Notes: generated by a model from the sequence alone, not told the origin. 64,000 nucleotides of DNA from Candidatus Obscuribacter phosphatis (GCA_001899315.1 MOYA01000001.1:3080251-3144250), one strand, 5' to 3'. Numbered from the stretch's first letter, positions 1 through 8,420 are shown. Translations and numbers: made by a program.

Positions 1-358
1 CTGTATGACCGGCACGTTGCGAAACCGGCATAATCAGACCGAGTCTGATTGCTTCTGCCAGAATCGGACGCAGGGTCTTGATGCGTTTTAATTGGCGTGG
101 TCCACCGGCCATTTCAGGCAAGGTCATGCCAAGTGGGTTCTTCTCCAAGAGCCTGACAACCTTGTTTTCGGCAGAAGGCGGTTTGACCACAGGTTTGCGG
201 GCTATGGGCGGACGACCGCGCTTCTTCTCGGTCTTTTCCGACTCCGATGCGCCCTCTCCCAAAGTTTCTAGATTGTCAGTTTCGCCATGCCCCGAATCTA
301 CTTCTTCAGGGTCGGCTTCTTCAGGGTCGACTTCGGTATTCTCGACATCGTTAAGCAT
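1..358 (-). CDS. Partial AT-hook protein with winged-helix-like region (C-terminus outside window)
   Basis: An open minus-strand frame runs from an ATG at 358 off the left edge, so only the first 119 residues are visible. A GAAAGG-like ribosome site precedes the ATG. The first ~45 residues are very acidic and contain a repeated DPEEADPEEVD segment. Next comes an AT-hook-like KKRGRPP core, then a basic helical region with segments such as NKVVRLLEKNPLGMTL and LKRIKTLRPILAEA, which reads like a winged-helix DNA-binding fold. The visible part suggests a DNA-binding or chromatin-associated protein; this is inference from composition and motif only. It is divergent from the kinase gene at 435 and shares a ~76 bp promoter region with it. 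The plus-strand reading of this stretch is low-complexity and is not a gene. Confidence 0.6.
   Translation of the reverse strand, partial: MLNDVENTEVDPEEADPEEVDSGHGETDNLETLGEGASESEKTEKKRGRPPIARKPVVKPPSAENKVVRLLEKNPLGMTLPEMAGGPRQLKRIKTLRPILAEAIRLGLIMPVSQRAGHT
300..329. repeat. 15-bp perfect tandem duplication inside the partial gene
   Basis: The unit ACTTCTTCAGGGTCG occurs twice in tandem; only the first base of the second unit differs. It is in frame in the minus-strand gene and encodes the repeated acidic DPEEx segment. It is one of several short duplications of this type in the window. Confidence 0.8.
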
Positions 359-434
359 CGACTGCCTTTCTTATTTTAGGGAAGAGAGTAAGAACCATCT
401 AAGGTGATATTATACGCGCCATAATAAGCCGGTC

Positions 435-1757
435 TTGATCATAAAAGTGTCCGATTTCGAGAAAGCATTAGAAAGCCGCTATCGCATCCTTGGCAAACTT
501 GGCGAAGGCGCCATGGGCCAGGTTTATCGAGCTGTGCAATTAGAGACCGGCCGACCGGTGGCCATTAAGGCCTTGGCCAGAGATCTGGTTGCCGATCCCA
601 AATCTTTGAAGCGGCTGGAGAGAGAAGCCAAGTCTTTATCGGTACTAAGCCATACCGGTATTGTCTGTGTCTACGAATTTGACACAGTCACAGCCGATGT
701 GCCCTTTCTAGTCATGGAATTTGTGCCGGGACGCTCACTGAAACAGATTTTGAAAGAGCGTCAGCTGAAACTGAAAGAGACTCTCAACCTGATGGCCCAA
801 GCAGCCAAAGCGCTGAGCCATGCCCATGTCAAAGGAATCATACACAGAGACGTCAAGCCGGCTAATATGCTCATCGATGAAGCGCGCATGGAGCTCAAGA
901 TAGTTGACTTCGGCATCGCCAGAAAAGCAAGCAATTTGACCGAACAGCTCACCATCGAAGGTGAAGTTTTCGGCAGCCCCCTTTACATGAGCCCCGAACA
1001 GTGCCAGGGTAACGAATTGGACGCAAGAGCCGATATCTATTCACTGGGCTGCGTGCTTTTTGAGTGCTTGACCGGCAGACCGCCCTTTCGCGGCATTTCT
1101 GCTTTCGACACAATGACCATGCACCTTAATGAAAAGCCGGCGGCGCTGGCAAATTTGATCAATCTAGGAGCTTACGGCGAACTCGATGAGATTGTCGGGC
1201 GTTGCCTGGAAAAAAATCCCGAAAACCGTTACCAGCAGATGAGTGAACTGGCTTCAGCCTTGGCGGTTTTGAAAGAAACAGCAGCGGCAGCGCTAGAGAA
1301 TAACAACGGGGAAGAACCCAAAACAGCCGCGTTCCTGCAGACCTCGGGCGCCAGAAAAGAAAACGGCGAAGAGTCTAGCAAGAAAAGCAGCAAGGCACCG
1401 GTGGTTGTCATTATCACCATTCTTGTCATCTGCTTGGCGGCGGCCTTCTTCAGGCTCAGCAAAGTCTCCAGTACCAAAGAGACAAAATTGCCGCCTGCGC
1501 AACCAGAAATCAAAAATAGGGCGCAAAAAAATCCGCCGGCAAACTCTCAAGATGCAAACTCTCAAGACGCAAGCGGGCCGGCTAGTGCAGAGAACACAGC
1601 GCCACCACCAGTTTCACAAATCGGCATTCCAGCCTTACCGTCGCACTCCAATTCAAGCGAGAAGAAGCCCCTTGACGACGAAAGCAGCAAGTTTTCACAG
1701 ACCGCTCCCCAAGGCTTGCTAATCGAAGTAAAAGACGAAACCAGCAATAAAGAATAG
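435..1757 (+). CDS. Membrane-anchored serine/threonine protein kinase (PknB-like)
   Basis: This is a Hanks-type Ser/Thr kinase that transfers phosphate from ATP to Ser/Thr of partner proteins. The kinase domain covers about residues 16-280. It has a glycine loop LGEGAMGQVY (22-31), the ATP lysine in VAIK (K45), the catalytic loop HRDVKPAN (D139), the metal-binding DFG (158-160) and the SPE motif (186-188). Threonines at 169 and 173 sit in the activation loop. A single membrane helix at about 322-339 follows, then a ~100-residue Ser/Pro/Asn-rich tail predicted outside the membrane, with no PASTA repeats. The frame opens at TTG 435; GTG 447 is an alternative start and neither has a strong ribosome site. 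The branching enzyme and the FHA gene follow on the same strand, so the FHA protein is a plausible partner. All catalytic motifs are intact. Confidence 0.9.
   Translation: MIIKVSDFEKALESRYRILGKLGEGAMGQVYRAVQLETGRPVAIKALARDLVADPKSLKRLEREAKSLSVLSHTGIVCVYEFDTVTADVPFLVMEFVPGRSLKQILKERQLKLKETLNLMAQAAKALSHAHVKGIIHRDVKPANMLIDEARMELKIVDFGIARKASNLTEQLTIEGEVFGSPLYMSPEQCQGNELDARADIYSLGCVLFECLTGRPPFRGISAFDTMTMHLNEKPAALANLINLGAYGELDEIVGRCLEKNPENRYQQMSELASALAVLKETAAAALENNNGEEPKTAAFLQTSGARKENGEESSKKSSKAPVVVIITILVICLAAAFFRLSKVSSTKETKLPPAQPEIKNRAQKNPPANSQDANSQDASGPASAENTAPPPVSQIGIPALPSHSNSSEKKPLDDESSKFSQTAPQGLLIEVKDETSNKE
1539..1568 (+). repeat. 15-bp tandem duplication in the kinase tail
   Basis: GCAAACTCTCAAGAT is followed directly by GCAAACTCTCAAGAC, giving ANSQDANSQDA in the extracytoplasmic tail of the kinase. 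The copies differ at one base. Confidence 0.85.
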
Positions 1758-1831
1758 TTACAGGTTGCAGCAATAGACCCATACGACCTGGGCACAATTG
1801 ATATATTCCAGAGTGTTCTTTGCAAGTTAAG

Positions 1832-1851
1832 TTTCATTGCTTTTCATTGCT
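1832..1851 (+). repeat. 10-bp perfect tandem duplication upstream of the branching enzyme gene
   Basis: TTTCATTGCT occurs twice in tandem in the 114-bp gap between the kinase and branching enzyme genes, ending 20 bp before the TTG start at 1872. No function is apparent; a slippage duplication is the simplest reading. Confidence 0.75.
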
Positions 1852-1871
1852 GCGTTTAGAGGATAAATACC

Positions 1872-3536
1872 TTGAGCATCGGCTCGTTCGTTTTTATGTT
1901 GCACAGCCATTTGCCTTATTACAAAAAGGCAGGCATGTGGCCCTTCGGTGAAGAAAGCGTTTATGAGTGTATGGCGGAGACCTATGTGCCGCTGCTCAAC
2001 GCCATTGCCGACTTGCACAATGACGGTATCAATGCCAACCTGACCCTCGGTCTGACACCAGTGCTTTGCGAACAGCTCGCCGATGAACATTTCAAGAAAG
2101 GCTTCGAAAAGTTCTTGAAAGCTCGCATTGAAGCTGCCGGTGAAGATGAACAACGCTATTCGAACCAGGGCAAAACACCCAATCCAGAACTGCATCAGCT
2201 TGCCCGCTTTTATCTAAACTGGTTCAAACAGATAGAGAAAGACTTCACCCATCGCTGGGGTAGAGATATCTTGAGCGGTTTCAAACGCTATCAAGATCTC
2301 GGTGCCATAGAAATAACCACATCGGCGGCCACCCACTGTTTCTCACCACTCTTAGAAGAAGATGTCACTCTGCAAGCAGAGTACAAAACAGGTGTAGCTA
2401 ACTATAGAAAACATTTCGGCAAAGACCCGCAAGGTTTCTGGCTGCCGGAATGCGCCTATCGCCCCGAAGAAAACGGACGCGCCGGTGTTGAAAAATACAT
2501 GTACGAAGCAGGCATCAAATACTTCTTCACCGAGAGCTTTGTCATTAAGGGCGGTCAAACAGCAGAAGTAAGAAGAATAGTCGGACCCTATGGTTCGGTT
2601 CAATACATACCTACCGCCACCACATCTGATACCGGTCTCGATACCTACGAAGCTTTCTGGCTAAAAGAGTATCCGGTTGCAGTCATGGGTCGCCACGAAG
2701 AAGCTGGATACAAAGTTTGGTCGGCCGACCACGGCTATCCAGGCGACGGCAATTATCGTGAGTTCCACAAAAAAGACGACAAGTCGGGCTTGCATTACTG
2801 GAAGTTGACCTCGAAAAGCACCGACCTTGGCGCCAAAGAAATCTATAATCCCGAAGCAGCCGAGAGCCGCATGCGCGAGAACTCTGATCACTACGCCGGC
2901 TTCATACAACAGTGCCTAACCGAGCATCTGAAAGCAACCGGTAAACCAGGCTTGATCATGGTTTCTTTCGACACCGAACTCTTTGGTCACTGGTGGTTCG
3001 AAGGCGTCACCTGGCTGAAAGAAGTGATTCGCAAGCTAAAAACCTATACAGCCGTCAAACTGACCAAAGCCTCCGATTATCTCTCCGAGTTCCCTCCCGA
3101 AAAGACAATCGAACTGAAGCAGTCTTCTTGGGGTTCGGGCGGCCACTATCAAGTTTGGCTCAACGATGAGACCGAATGGATGTGGCCCCAAATTCATGAC
3201 AGCGAGAAGAAAATGGCTGAAGTGGCCGATATGGCTGCGGTGGGTCATGACAAACTGATTACCCGTGCCGCCAAGCAATTAGCCCGCGAACTTTTATTGG
3301 TCGCTTCTTCCGACTGGCCCTTCTTGGTCACCACCGGACAAGCAAAAGACTATGCCACCGACCGCTTCAAAGAGCACAAAGAGCGCTTCGACGATCTCTA
3401 TAAGATGATCAAGAGCGGTAATGTCGATGAGAAAGTACTGGCTCAACTGGAAGATACCGATAGCCTCTTCAACGGCGAAGATCTCGATCTGAAGAACTTC
3501 TCGCCAACAACACTCTCGCAGTCGCTTACAGTCTAG
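1872..3536 (+). CDS. GH57 1,4-alpha-glucan branching enzyme
   Basis: The protein matches GH57 glycogen branching enzymes, which cut alpha-1,4-glucan chains and re-attach them as alpha-1,6 branches during glycogen synthesis in the cytoplasm. The N-terminus has the family pattern FVFMLHSHLPYYKKAG. The putative nucleophile lies in FWLPECAYRP (E193), and the acid/base aspartate in SFDTELFGHWWFEG (D367). At 554 residues it has the usual family length. The start is TTG 1872 behind an AGAGGATA ribosome site. An FHA protein gene begins 8 bp after its stop and a Ser/Thr kinase lies 114 bp upstream, so glycogen branching may be linked to phospho-signalling (inference). No other glycogen gene is in the window. 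Confidence 0.9.
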   Translation: MSIGSFVFMLHSHLPYYKKAGMWPFGEESVYECMAETYVPLLNAIADLHNDGINANLTLGLTPVLCEQLADEHFKKGFEKFLKARIEAAGEDEQRYSNQGKTPNPELHQLARFYLNWFKQIEKDFTHRWGRDILSGFKRYQDLGAIEITTSAATHCFSPLLEEDVTLQAEYKTGVANYRKHFGKDPQGFWLPECAYRPEENGRAGVEKYMYEAGIKYFFTESFVIKGGQTAEVRRIVGPYGSVQYIPTATTSDTGLDTYEAFWLKEYPVAVMGRHEEAGYKVWSADHGYPGDGNYREFHKKDDKSGLHYWKLTSKSTDLGAKEIYNPEAAESRMRENSDHYAGFIQQCLTEHLKATGKPGLIMVSFDTELFGHWWFEGVTWLKEVIRKLKTYTAVKLTKASDYLSEFPPEKTIELKQSSWGSGGHYQVWLNDETEWMWPQIHDSEKKMAEVADMAAVGHDKLITRAAKQLARELLLVASSDWPFLVTTGQAKDYATDRFKEHKERFDDLYKMIKSGNVDEKVLAQLEDTDSLFNGEDLDLKNFSPTTLSQSLTV

Positions 3537-3544
3537 AGGGGAAA

Positions 3545-3856
3545 ATGACAGAATCACAAGGGCAACAGGGGACACGTTTGCCGGTTCTGGTCAATCTAGA
3601 AGACGGTCAACGTTTCACAATACAAACTCAGGCCGTGACCTTGGGGCGAGATCCTGATTGCGACCTAGTCTTGGCAGAGGACGGTTATGCCTCGGCTAAT
3701 CACTGTCGCATATTCTGGGATCAAGGCCGTCTCTGGTTGGAAGACTTGATGAGCAGTAACGGCACCACCTTGAACGAGCAGATTGTAAAAATACCCACAA
3801 AGCTAACCCCTGGCGACGTTATCAAAGCCGGGCGCACTCATTTTCGCATCGAATAG
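3545..3856 (+). CDS. Stand-alone FHA domain protein
   Basis: This 103-residue protein is almost entirely one forkhead-associated domain, a module that binds phosphothreonine peptides. The conserved binding residues are present: LGRDPDCD (R35), SANH (S50, H53) and SSNGT (N72, G73). Only ~10 residues precede the domain, and no other domain or membrane segment is present. Its ATG follows AGGGGAAA, and it lies 8 bp behind the branching enzyme, so the two are probably cotranscribed. Family knowledge indicates that such small FHA proteins (GarA is an example) bind kinase targets or the kinase itself. The convergent gene at 3863 encodes repeated threonine motifs that could be its ligands; this is inference. 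Confidence 0.9.
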   Translation: MTESQGQQGTRLPVLVNLEDGQRFTIQTQAVTLGRDPDCDLVLAEDGYASANHCRIFWDQGRLWLEDLMSSNGTTLNEQIVKIPTKLTPGDVIKAGRTHFRIE

Positions 3857-3862
3857 AAAAGA

Positions 3863-5131
3863 TCAAGGACGAGCACTACTGGGATACTGACCGGTTGACT
3901 CGATACCTTCATTCTTTTCTTCTTTCCAGAATTCGCCGGTTTCATCTTCTTTGGTATAGGTCGGCACCGGTGCCGCCTCTTCGCTAACACTGCCTGGTGC
4001 AGCCACCGGTGGTGCTTGCAAAACCCTGGCAGCATCCGGCGCATCGGCATCATAGTGAAAAGTACCGCCCGTTCTAACCTTGCCGCCGCCTGCACCCGAG
4101 ATGGGCTTTCCTTGCGGCAAAGCATGGTTAATACTATCTTGCGGCTTTTCTTGCGCTTCGGTAACTGACTGAACCGATTTAGATGGAGGTGCCGAAGGAG
4201 GAAAGATAATGAAAAGGGCGACCACCACGATGGCGAAAGCGGCAATTCCGGCTATCAACATAAACTTCTCGCGTTTATGCTTCACCTCTTCCGGACAATC
4301 GCGGGTCATATATTTGCCGTCGCTGCGCTTGTAGAGAGTGTACTTCTCAAGATTTTCTCTCTGCAAAATAAGGGCGTCGATCTGTTCTATTTGCAGACCT
4401 TCTAAATGATAGACCGGGGTTTGACAGCGCTGACAATAGCGAAAACGCTCGCGTCCCTCTGCTTCAGCCCACTTCCAGGGGCAAGGCAAGGCTTTCTTAT
4501 GGCAAGGGATAGGTTCTATCTGCGCCTGCGGCTCTAGGGCTTTGGCTTTGATAGTTTCTTTAATGCGCGCTTCCTTCAAAACAAAAGACTGCGAGACCGC
4601 CAAATTGAGCGCGTCATGATCAATCATGGTCTTGGCCACGGGCTGTTTGGTTTTCCGGGTCTGACTCATGTTCTGGCTAATGTTCTGACCAAGAACCTGA
4701 TCGTTAAACTTAGCAGCCTGCTCGACAATACTTGATATATCAGTGGTAACTAGTGTTTTGGCGATTCGTCTTGTTTTCTTCCGTTCCGGTTTGGCTGTCT
4801 CAGATAGAGACGGCACCTCGTTTTCCAGCATGGTCTTGGCCACGCGGCGGGGTTTCTTACCACCCGCGGCATTGTCATTACCACTTGCAGCAGAAGCATC
4901 TACCGAATTTATAGGAAGAGCAGTATTTTCAGGGTTGACTGTGGCTTCTTCTGCGGCTTTGGCAGCCAAATTCATCAGAGCCTCGATATCAGGCTTAGCC
5001 ATATCGGCTTCCAGCATAGTCTTTGCCACACGGCGACGCCGCTCTTTTGTTTTAGAGGGGTCGAAATGCATTTCAAGCTTGGTCTTAGCGACCTTTCGCT
5101 TTTCTTGATCTGACTCTCCGCCTTCTTGCAC
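3863..5131 (-). CDS. Membrane protein with five VAKT threonine motifs and a Cys-containing domain
   Basis: This is a 422-residue protein of unknown function with clear architecture. Residues 1-175 carry five copies of a basic-VAKT-hydrophobic motif with threonines at 17, 38, 100, 126 and 168 (for example RRVAKTMLE). Four have Glu or Asp at +3 from the Thr. Residues ~210-280 form a Cys-containing module (PCPW C217, YCQRC C233/C236, RDCP C279). It resembles a small putative zinc-binding module that I recall next to a VYxL and DGxxxxxDCP pattern in Planctomycetes and Myxobacteria. A membrane helix lies at ~290-310, followed by a ~110-residue Pro/Ala/Gly-rich extracytoplasmic tail. The topology should place the motifs in the cytoplasm with the kinase and FHA proteins. 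It is convergent with the FHA gene, with 6 bp between stops. I infer a phosphorylated scaffold. Confidence 0.75.
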   Translation of the reverse strand: MQEGGESDQEKRKVAKTKLEMHFDPSKTKERRRRVAKTMLEADMAKPDIEALMNLAAKAAEEATVNPENTALPINSVDASAASGNDNAAGGKKPRRVAKTMLENEVPSLSETAKPERKKTRRIAKTLVTTDISSIVEQAAKFNDQVLGQNISQNMSQTRKTKQPVAKTMIDHDALNLAVSQSFVLKEARIKETIKAKALEPQAQIEPIPCHKKALPCPWKWAEAEGRERFRYCQRCQTPVYHLEGLQIEQIDALILQRENLEKYTLYKRSDGKYMTRDCPEEVKHKREKFMLIAGIAAFAIVVVALFIIFPPSAPPSKSVQSVTEAQEKPQDSINHALPQGKPISGAGGGKVRTGGTFHYDADAPDAARVLQAPPVAAPGSVSEEAAPVPTYTKEDETGEFWKEEKNEGIESTGQYPSSARP

Positions 5132-5279
5132 TTTTATTAAACCCTTCTGAAATTTATATTGTAGATCAAAGTTCTAATCTAGCAGACTGAACTGATTCTC
5201 CTAAAGCGACGAAGTCGAGAGTATAAATAGGACAGATTCGGCCCAAAATCACCTGGACTTACTTAAATTCAATACCTAT

Positions 5280-5777
5280 ATGCCAGCTAAAGAGATGAAA
5301 AACAGACGAAAGAGAAACGAGAGAGGCGGCGCCTCGATAGCCGAGTTTGGACCAGCCCTCGGTCTAATTCTTATCTGTATCTTCTTTCCACTGGTAGATA
5401 TGCTGGCCATGGGTGTCTCTTATGGACTCTGTATGGTGCTCAATTACAATCAAGTGCATGAGGCGGCGCTACTGCCAAGCAGCGAAGCCTTGAGTAATGC
5501 CGGACCAATCAAGAAAGGCATCCCCGACCAGTGGCTCAATGGCATGGGTCATTTTGTGAATATGTCCGGCTATCCAAGCACTGTGATTTCTTACAGAAAC
5601 GGTCAAACAGACGCTACCTTGAATCAAGATAAAATTGTGACTGTATCTACGACCGTCGTTTGCAATCCATTTCTGCCGATACCCTTACCCGTCATTAATG
5701 TACCGGGGTTAAACGGACCAATGAGCTTCACGGTCACGTCAGAAAGCCAGATGGAAAATCCTGACCATGTTCAATAG
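5280..5777 (+). CDS. TadE-like pseudopilin 1
   Basis: This 165-residue protein has a short basic N-terminus (KNRRKRNERGGASIAEFGP) followed by a single long hydrophobic segment at about residues 24-52. This is the usual layout of TadE/TadF-like proteins, which are prepilin-like minor components of Flp/Tad pili. The Glu five residues into the RGGASIAEF segment corresponds to the conserved Glu of this group. The rest is predicted periplasmic or extracellular and carries no recognisable domain. It opens a three-gene set, and the next gene overlaps it by 11 bp. No tad ATPase, prepilin peptidase or secretin lies within the window. The family call is from pattern; the exact role is unknown. Confidence 0.7.
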   Translation: MPAKEMKNRRKRNERGGASIAEFGPALGLILICIFFPLVDMLAMGVSYGLCMVLNYNQVHEAALLPSSEALSNAGPIKKGIPDQWLNGMGHFVNMSGYPSTVISYRNGQTDATLNQDKIVTVSTTVVCNPFLPIPLPVINVPGLNGPMSFTVTSESQMENPDHVQ

Positions 5778-6186
5778 AGACTGGAAAATTGCTCACAGAG
5801 TCCACCCCAGAAAGAATGGACACAGTATCGTTGAAGCCGTGACAGCCGCTCTCATTCTGATACCTATCACCTTGCTAATTCTAGACTTGCTTGTGCTTGT
5901 AATCGCCAATTCCATGAATGATACAGCAGCTAAGAATGCCGCCCGAGCCGGTGCCAATCACTCAGATTCAGGAGCGGCTTTCACCGCGGCCCAAACAACT
6001 TTGAACAGTTTTCATAGTTCTCCCATTCTAAAGACACTTCAAATAAAGGCTTTCGACTATCCGTATCAAGGCGACAAAGTAGCCTGCACGACAAGAATGA
6101 TAGTAAACCTTCCAGTACCCTTTCCAGGTTTCTCTACCTTTACCTTCGAAGCTAAAGCAGTGGAGCCATTGGTGGGTGAGAAATAG
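5767..6186 (+). CDS. TadE-like pseudopilin 2
   Basis: This is a 139-residue protein with the layout of its upstream neighbour: a basic N-terminus with RKNGHSIVEAV, then one hydrophobic helix at about residues 22-48, then a small soluble domain. The GHSIVEAV segment matches the TadE-type signature (a Glu shortly after a Gly). The ATG overlaps the end of the upstream gene by 11 bp, indicating translational coupling. The TadG-like gene begins 17 bp downstream. It probably forms part of a cell-surface pilus or secretion assembly, but no assembly ATPase is adjacent. Confidence 0.7.
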   Translation: MFNRDWKIAHRVHPRKNGHSIVEAVTAALILIPITLLILDLLVLVIANSMNDTAAKNAARAGANHSDSGAAFTAAQTTLNSFHSSPILKTLQIKAFDYPYQGDKVACTTRMIVNLPVPFPGFSTFTFEAKAVEPLVGEK

Positions 6187-6202
6187 GAGAGGCTTGACCT
6201 AA

Positions 6203-7888
6203 ATGACAAAACGCCGAAACATACGCAAAGAACGTGGTTCGATTATTACCTTTGCCACAATCCTAGCCCTTACCCTAGTAGTGCTGGGCTCGGCCTTTCT
6301 GTTCTTTGTGCTCTTTATGGGTGGTCAGAAGGAAACCAAAAATGCCGTAGATGCTGGAATCTTAAACGCAGGAAAACAAGCCCTAGACAAAATTAGCGTG
6401 CCTCTTCCGGCAGGTCCGGCTAGTACATTCGCTGATATAACCACAGATCGAGCCGCAAATTATCTCATCGGAGACGGGCAGATAAACCTGCGGCGAGTAA
6501 ACCGTATGTGGGGCAAGGCCATGCTCATGGCAATCAACATACAGGCAATGCAAGCAGAGGGTACAGCCGGCAGCGGACAGGGCAATGTATCAAATGCCCT
6601 CAGTGAAGCGCAACAAACTTCGGATGCGCTGGCAAAAGAATTGATGAAGCAAGAGAGACTTCATCAATTCTTTCAAGATGTAGCCGGGCAAAACTCAGTG
6701 CGAATGCTTGGCAATGGTGCCCAAATAAAGGTGAAGGCAGGCAGCAACTGGGAAACTTCACTGCTGGATAGAGGCTGCGAAAGCAATATAGTGCTCAACG
6801 GAGGTCCGCCTCTATTCAACCTACCTCCGGGCTATGTACTTCCGAATAACTACTATACCCAGTGCACAAGGCCTAATCCTCCCGCTGACGCGGCAAAGCT
6901 CTACTTTCTCAAAGGCTACACCCCGCTGCTTGTAAATGACAAAACATTTTGGCAAGTGCCTTTCAAGTTTGACGACAAACCACATTTGGTGGCGCGTTCA
7001 ACCTTCGACGCCAACACGATGAAGAACCAACCACTCAACTGGAATTTTGCTGTTCCAAATGCTTTTTCTGGTGAAGGCGAAGCCGTCAAGAACGGACCCA
7101 CAGAAAAAGCGATGTCTTGGATGCTCACCAATCCAAGAGAGCCCTTTCAACTGGCTATGCCTCATTCATTCGTGAAGATTCACGTTGACGAAAACAAGTC
7201 GCATTGGTTCTATTACCCAGGCGGTCCACCGCCACTCCCTGATACCGAATTCGGTATTGCGCAAACCTATGGCTACACAACCGAGACACAAAGCAGCAGC
7301 ATGCCGGGCGGTGGACTGCTCTGCACAACAGTGTCGGCAATGAGCGTTCTGCTCGGCACTGACGTGGTAGGCAGAAGCCTAGACGGTATCATTTTTGGAC
7401 TGCCGGAAGGAAACACAACAGCGGTAGAAAACTACCTAACGAACCGCTGCAATGAGATGATATCGGTGACTGGTCATTCAGTGGGTGTCAACCAGGTGCA
7501 TCAAGCTTTGAGCAATCCTGTGACAATTGGAGCCCTCATCGCCGGAGTGAGAGATTTCTATCTCTACAGTCCAGATGGTATGAGCCTGAAATGCAATCCG
7601 GCGCCTCTTGCTATTGCCGAATCCCCCTGGTTAGCGACAATGATCTCCAATAATCCGGACGGTTCAGAAAAACTTGTTATAGACGAAGCCTCTATGCCAG
7701 CACCAATCTTTTTTGTTCCCACGGTTGTGCCGGCCCCTTTTTGCTCGCCCAAACTAGCCCTCGGCTGGGGTCTATGGAAAAAAGATGTAGCCTGGCAACC
7801 GGGCACCGGTTATAACGGCTGCCTTGGTCAAATTAGAGTAAAGCGCTGGACCAATGTGCACGCACTTGGGGTATGCACCTTCCCTTAA
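6203..7888 (+). CDS. TadG-like membrane-anchored protein
   Basis: This 561-residue protein starts with a basic segment (KRRNIRKERGSIITFAT) and a hydrophobic helix at about residues 14-40, then a large extracytoplasmic part. The N-terminus fits the Tad-like/TadG group, in which the helix inserts in the inner membrane and the remainder extends outward. No von Willebrand A domain or MIDAS motif is evident, although these occur in some TadG proteins. The region after residue ~75 is rich in Pro, Asn and Gly and matches nothing I recognise. It is the third gene of the pseudopilin set, 17 bp after the second. The stop is followed by a minus-strand gene ending at 7908. Confidence 0.65.
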   Translation: MTKRRNIRKERGSIITFATILALTLVVLGSAFLFFVLFMGGQKETKNAVDAGILNAGKQALDKISVPLPAGPASTFADITTDRAANYLIGDGQINLRRVNRMWGKAMLMAINIQAMQAEGTAGSGQGNVSNALSEAQQTSDALAKELMKQERLHQFFQDVAGQNSVRMLGNGAQIKVKAGSNWETSLLDRGCESNIVLNGGPPLFNLPPGYVLPNNYYTQCTRPNPPADAAKLYFLKGYTPLLVNDKTFWQVPFKFDDKPHLVARSTFDANTMKNQPLNWNFAVPNAFSGEGEAVKNGPTEKAMSWMLTNPREPFQLAMPHSFVKIHVDENKSHWFYYPGGPPPLPDTEFGIAQTYGYTTETQSSSMPGGGLLCTTVSAMSVLLGTDVVGRSLDGIIFGLPEGNTTAVENYLTNRCNEMISVTGHSVGVNQVHQALSNPVTIGALIAGVRDFYLYSPDGMSLKCNPAPLAIAESPWLATMISNNPDGSEKLVIDEASMPAPIFFVPTVVPAPFCSPKLALGWGLWKKDVAWQPGTGYNGCLGQIRVKRWTNVHALGVCTFP

Positions 7889-7907
7889 CCAACTGCTTGT
7901 TGATTTG

Positions 7908-8420
7908 TTATTTGAGGGCCCAGCTGATTGAAATAATCGTGCCGCGGTCTTTTGGATTACGCACCAGTACTATGGAAAGTTTCTGTTTAAGATTGTCGGC
8001 ATTGATGATAAAAAGATCACCGACCTTACCGATTGCCTTGCGCCCTTCTTCGCTTGGTGTAACTGTGTTGAGCTTAGCCTCGCGGCAGGCATCCATGTAC
8101 CATTTATGCACTACATCTGGTGCATCTTTGCTGTACATGGTCAGCCCGGCGGTGGGCTTACCACTGGTCGAATTAACAAAGCCTTTGTCGTAGGCGTTGG
8201 GATACGGCTTAATTGGAAAGTTTTCCGGTATATAAGGCCTCAACTTCAAACCAGGAATGTTCAGGTCTTTGAGAGCCTGAGCTCTTTGCTTGGCTCTCTC
8301 CTCAGCGCTTGGAGGATTCGGATGGGGAGCCGTCGGTCTACCGCCGGCATCTAAGGTCTGCCCAAAGGCAGGAGCACTGGCCAGAAGATGAATAAGAAGA
8401 AGCGGCTTTACGATTTTCAT
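7908..8420 (-). CDS. Secreted protein of unknown function
   Basis: I do not recognise this 170-residue protein. The start at 8420 was chosen because a standard signal peptide begins there (MKIVKPLLLIHLLASAPAFG); the frame remains open upstream to 8498 with a charged, non-signal-like extension. After the signal it has a Pro-rich linker and then a mixed alpha/beta region with segments such as GLTMYSKDAPDVVHKWYMD. That segment suggests a small domain in which a residue pattern follows a helix. It is convergent with the TadG-like gene (19 bp between stops). No metal-binding or catalytic motif is visible. Confidence 0.7.
   Translation of the reverse strand: MKIVKPLLLIHLLASAPAFGQTLDAGGRPTAPHPNPPSAEERAKQRAQALKDLNIPGLKLRPYIPENFPIKPYPNAYDKGFVNSTSGKPTAGLTMYSKDAPDVVHKWYMDACREAKLNTVTPSEEGRKAIGKVGDLFIINADNLKQKLSIVLVRNPKDRGTIISISWALK

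Noticed and set aside
78..407. 109-residue plus-strand open frame at the left end
   Set aside because: It has low-complexity Ser/Pro-rich content and overlaps the better-supported minus-strand AT-hook gene, which has a ribosome site.
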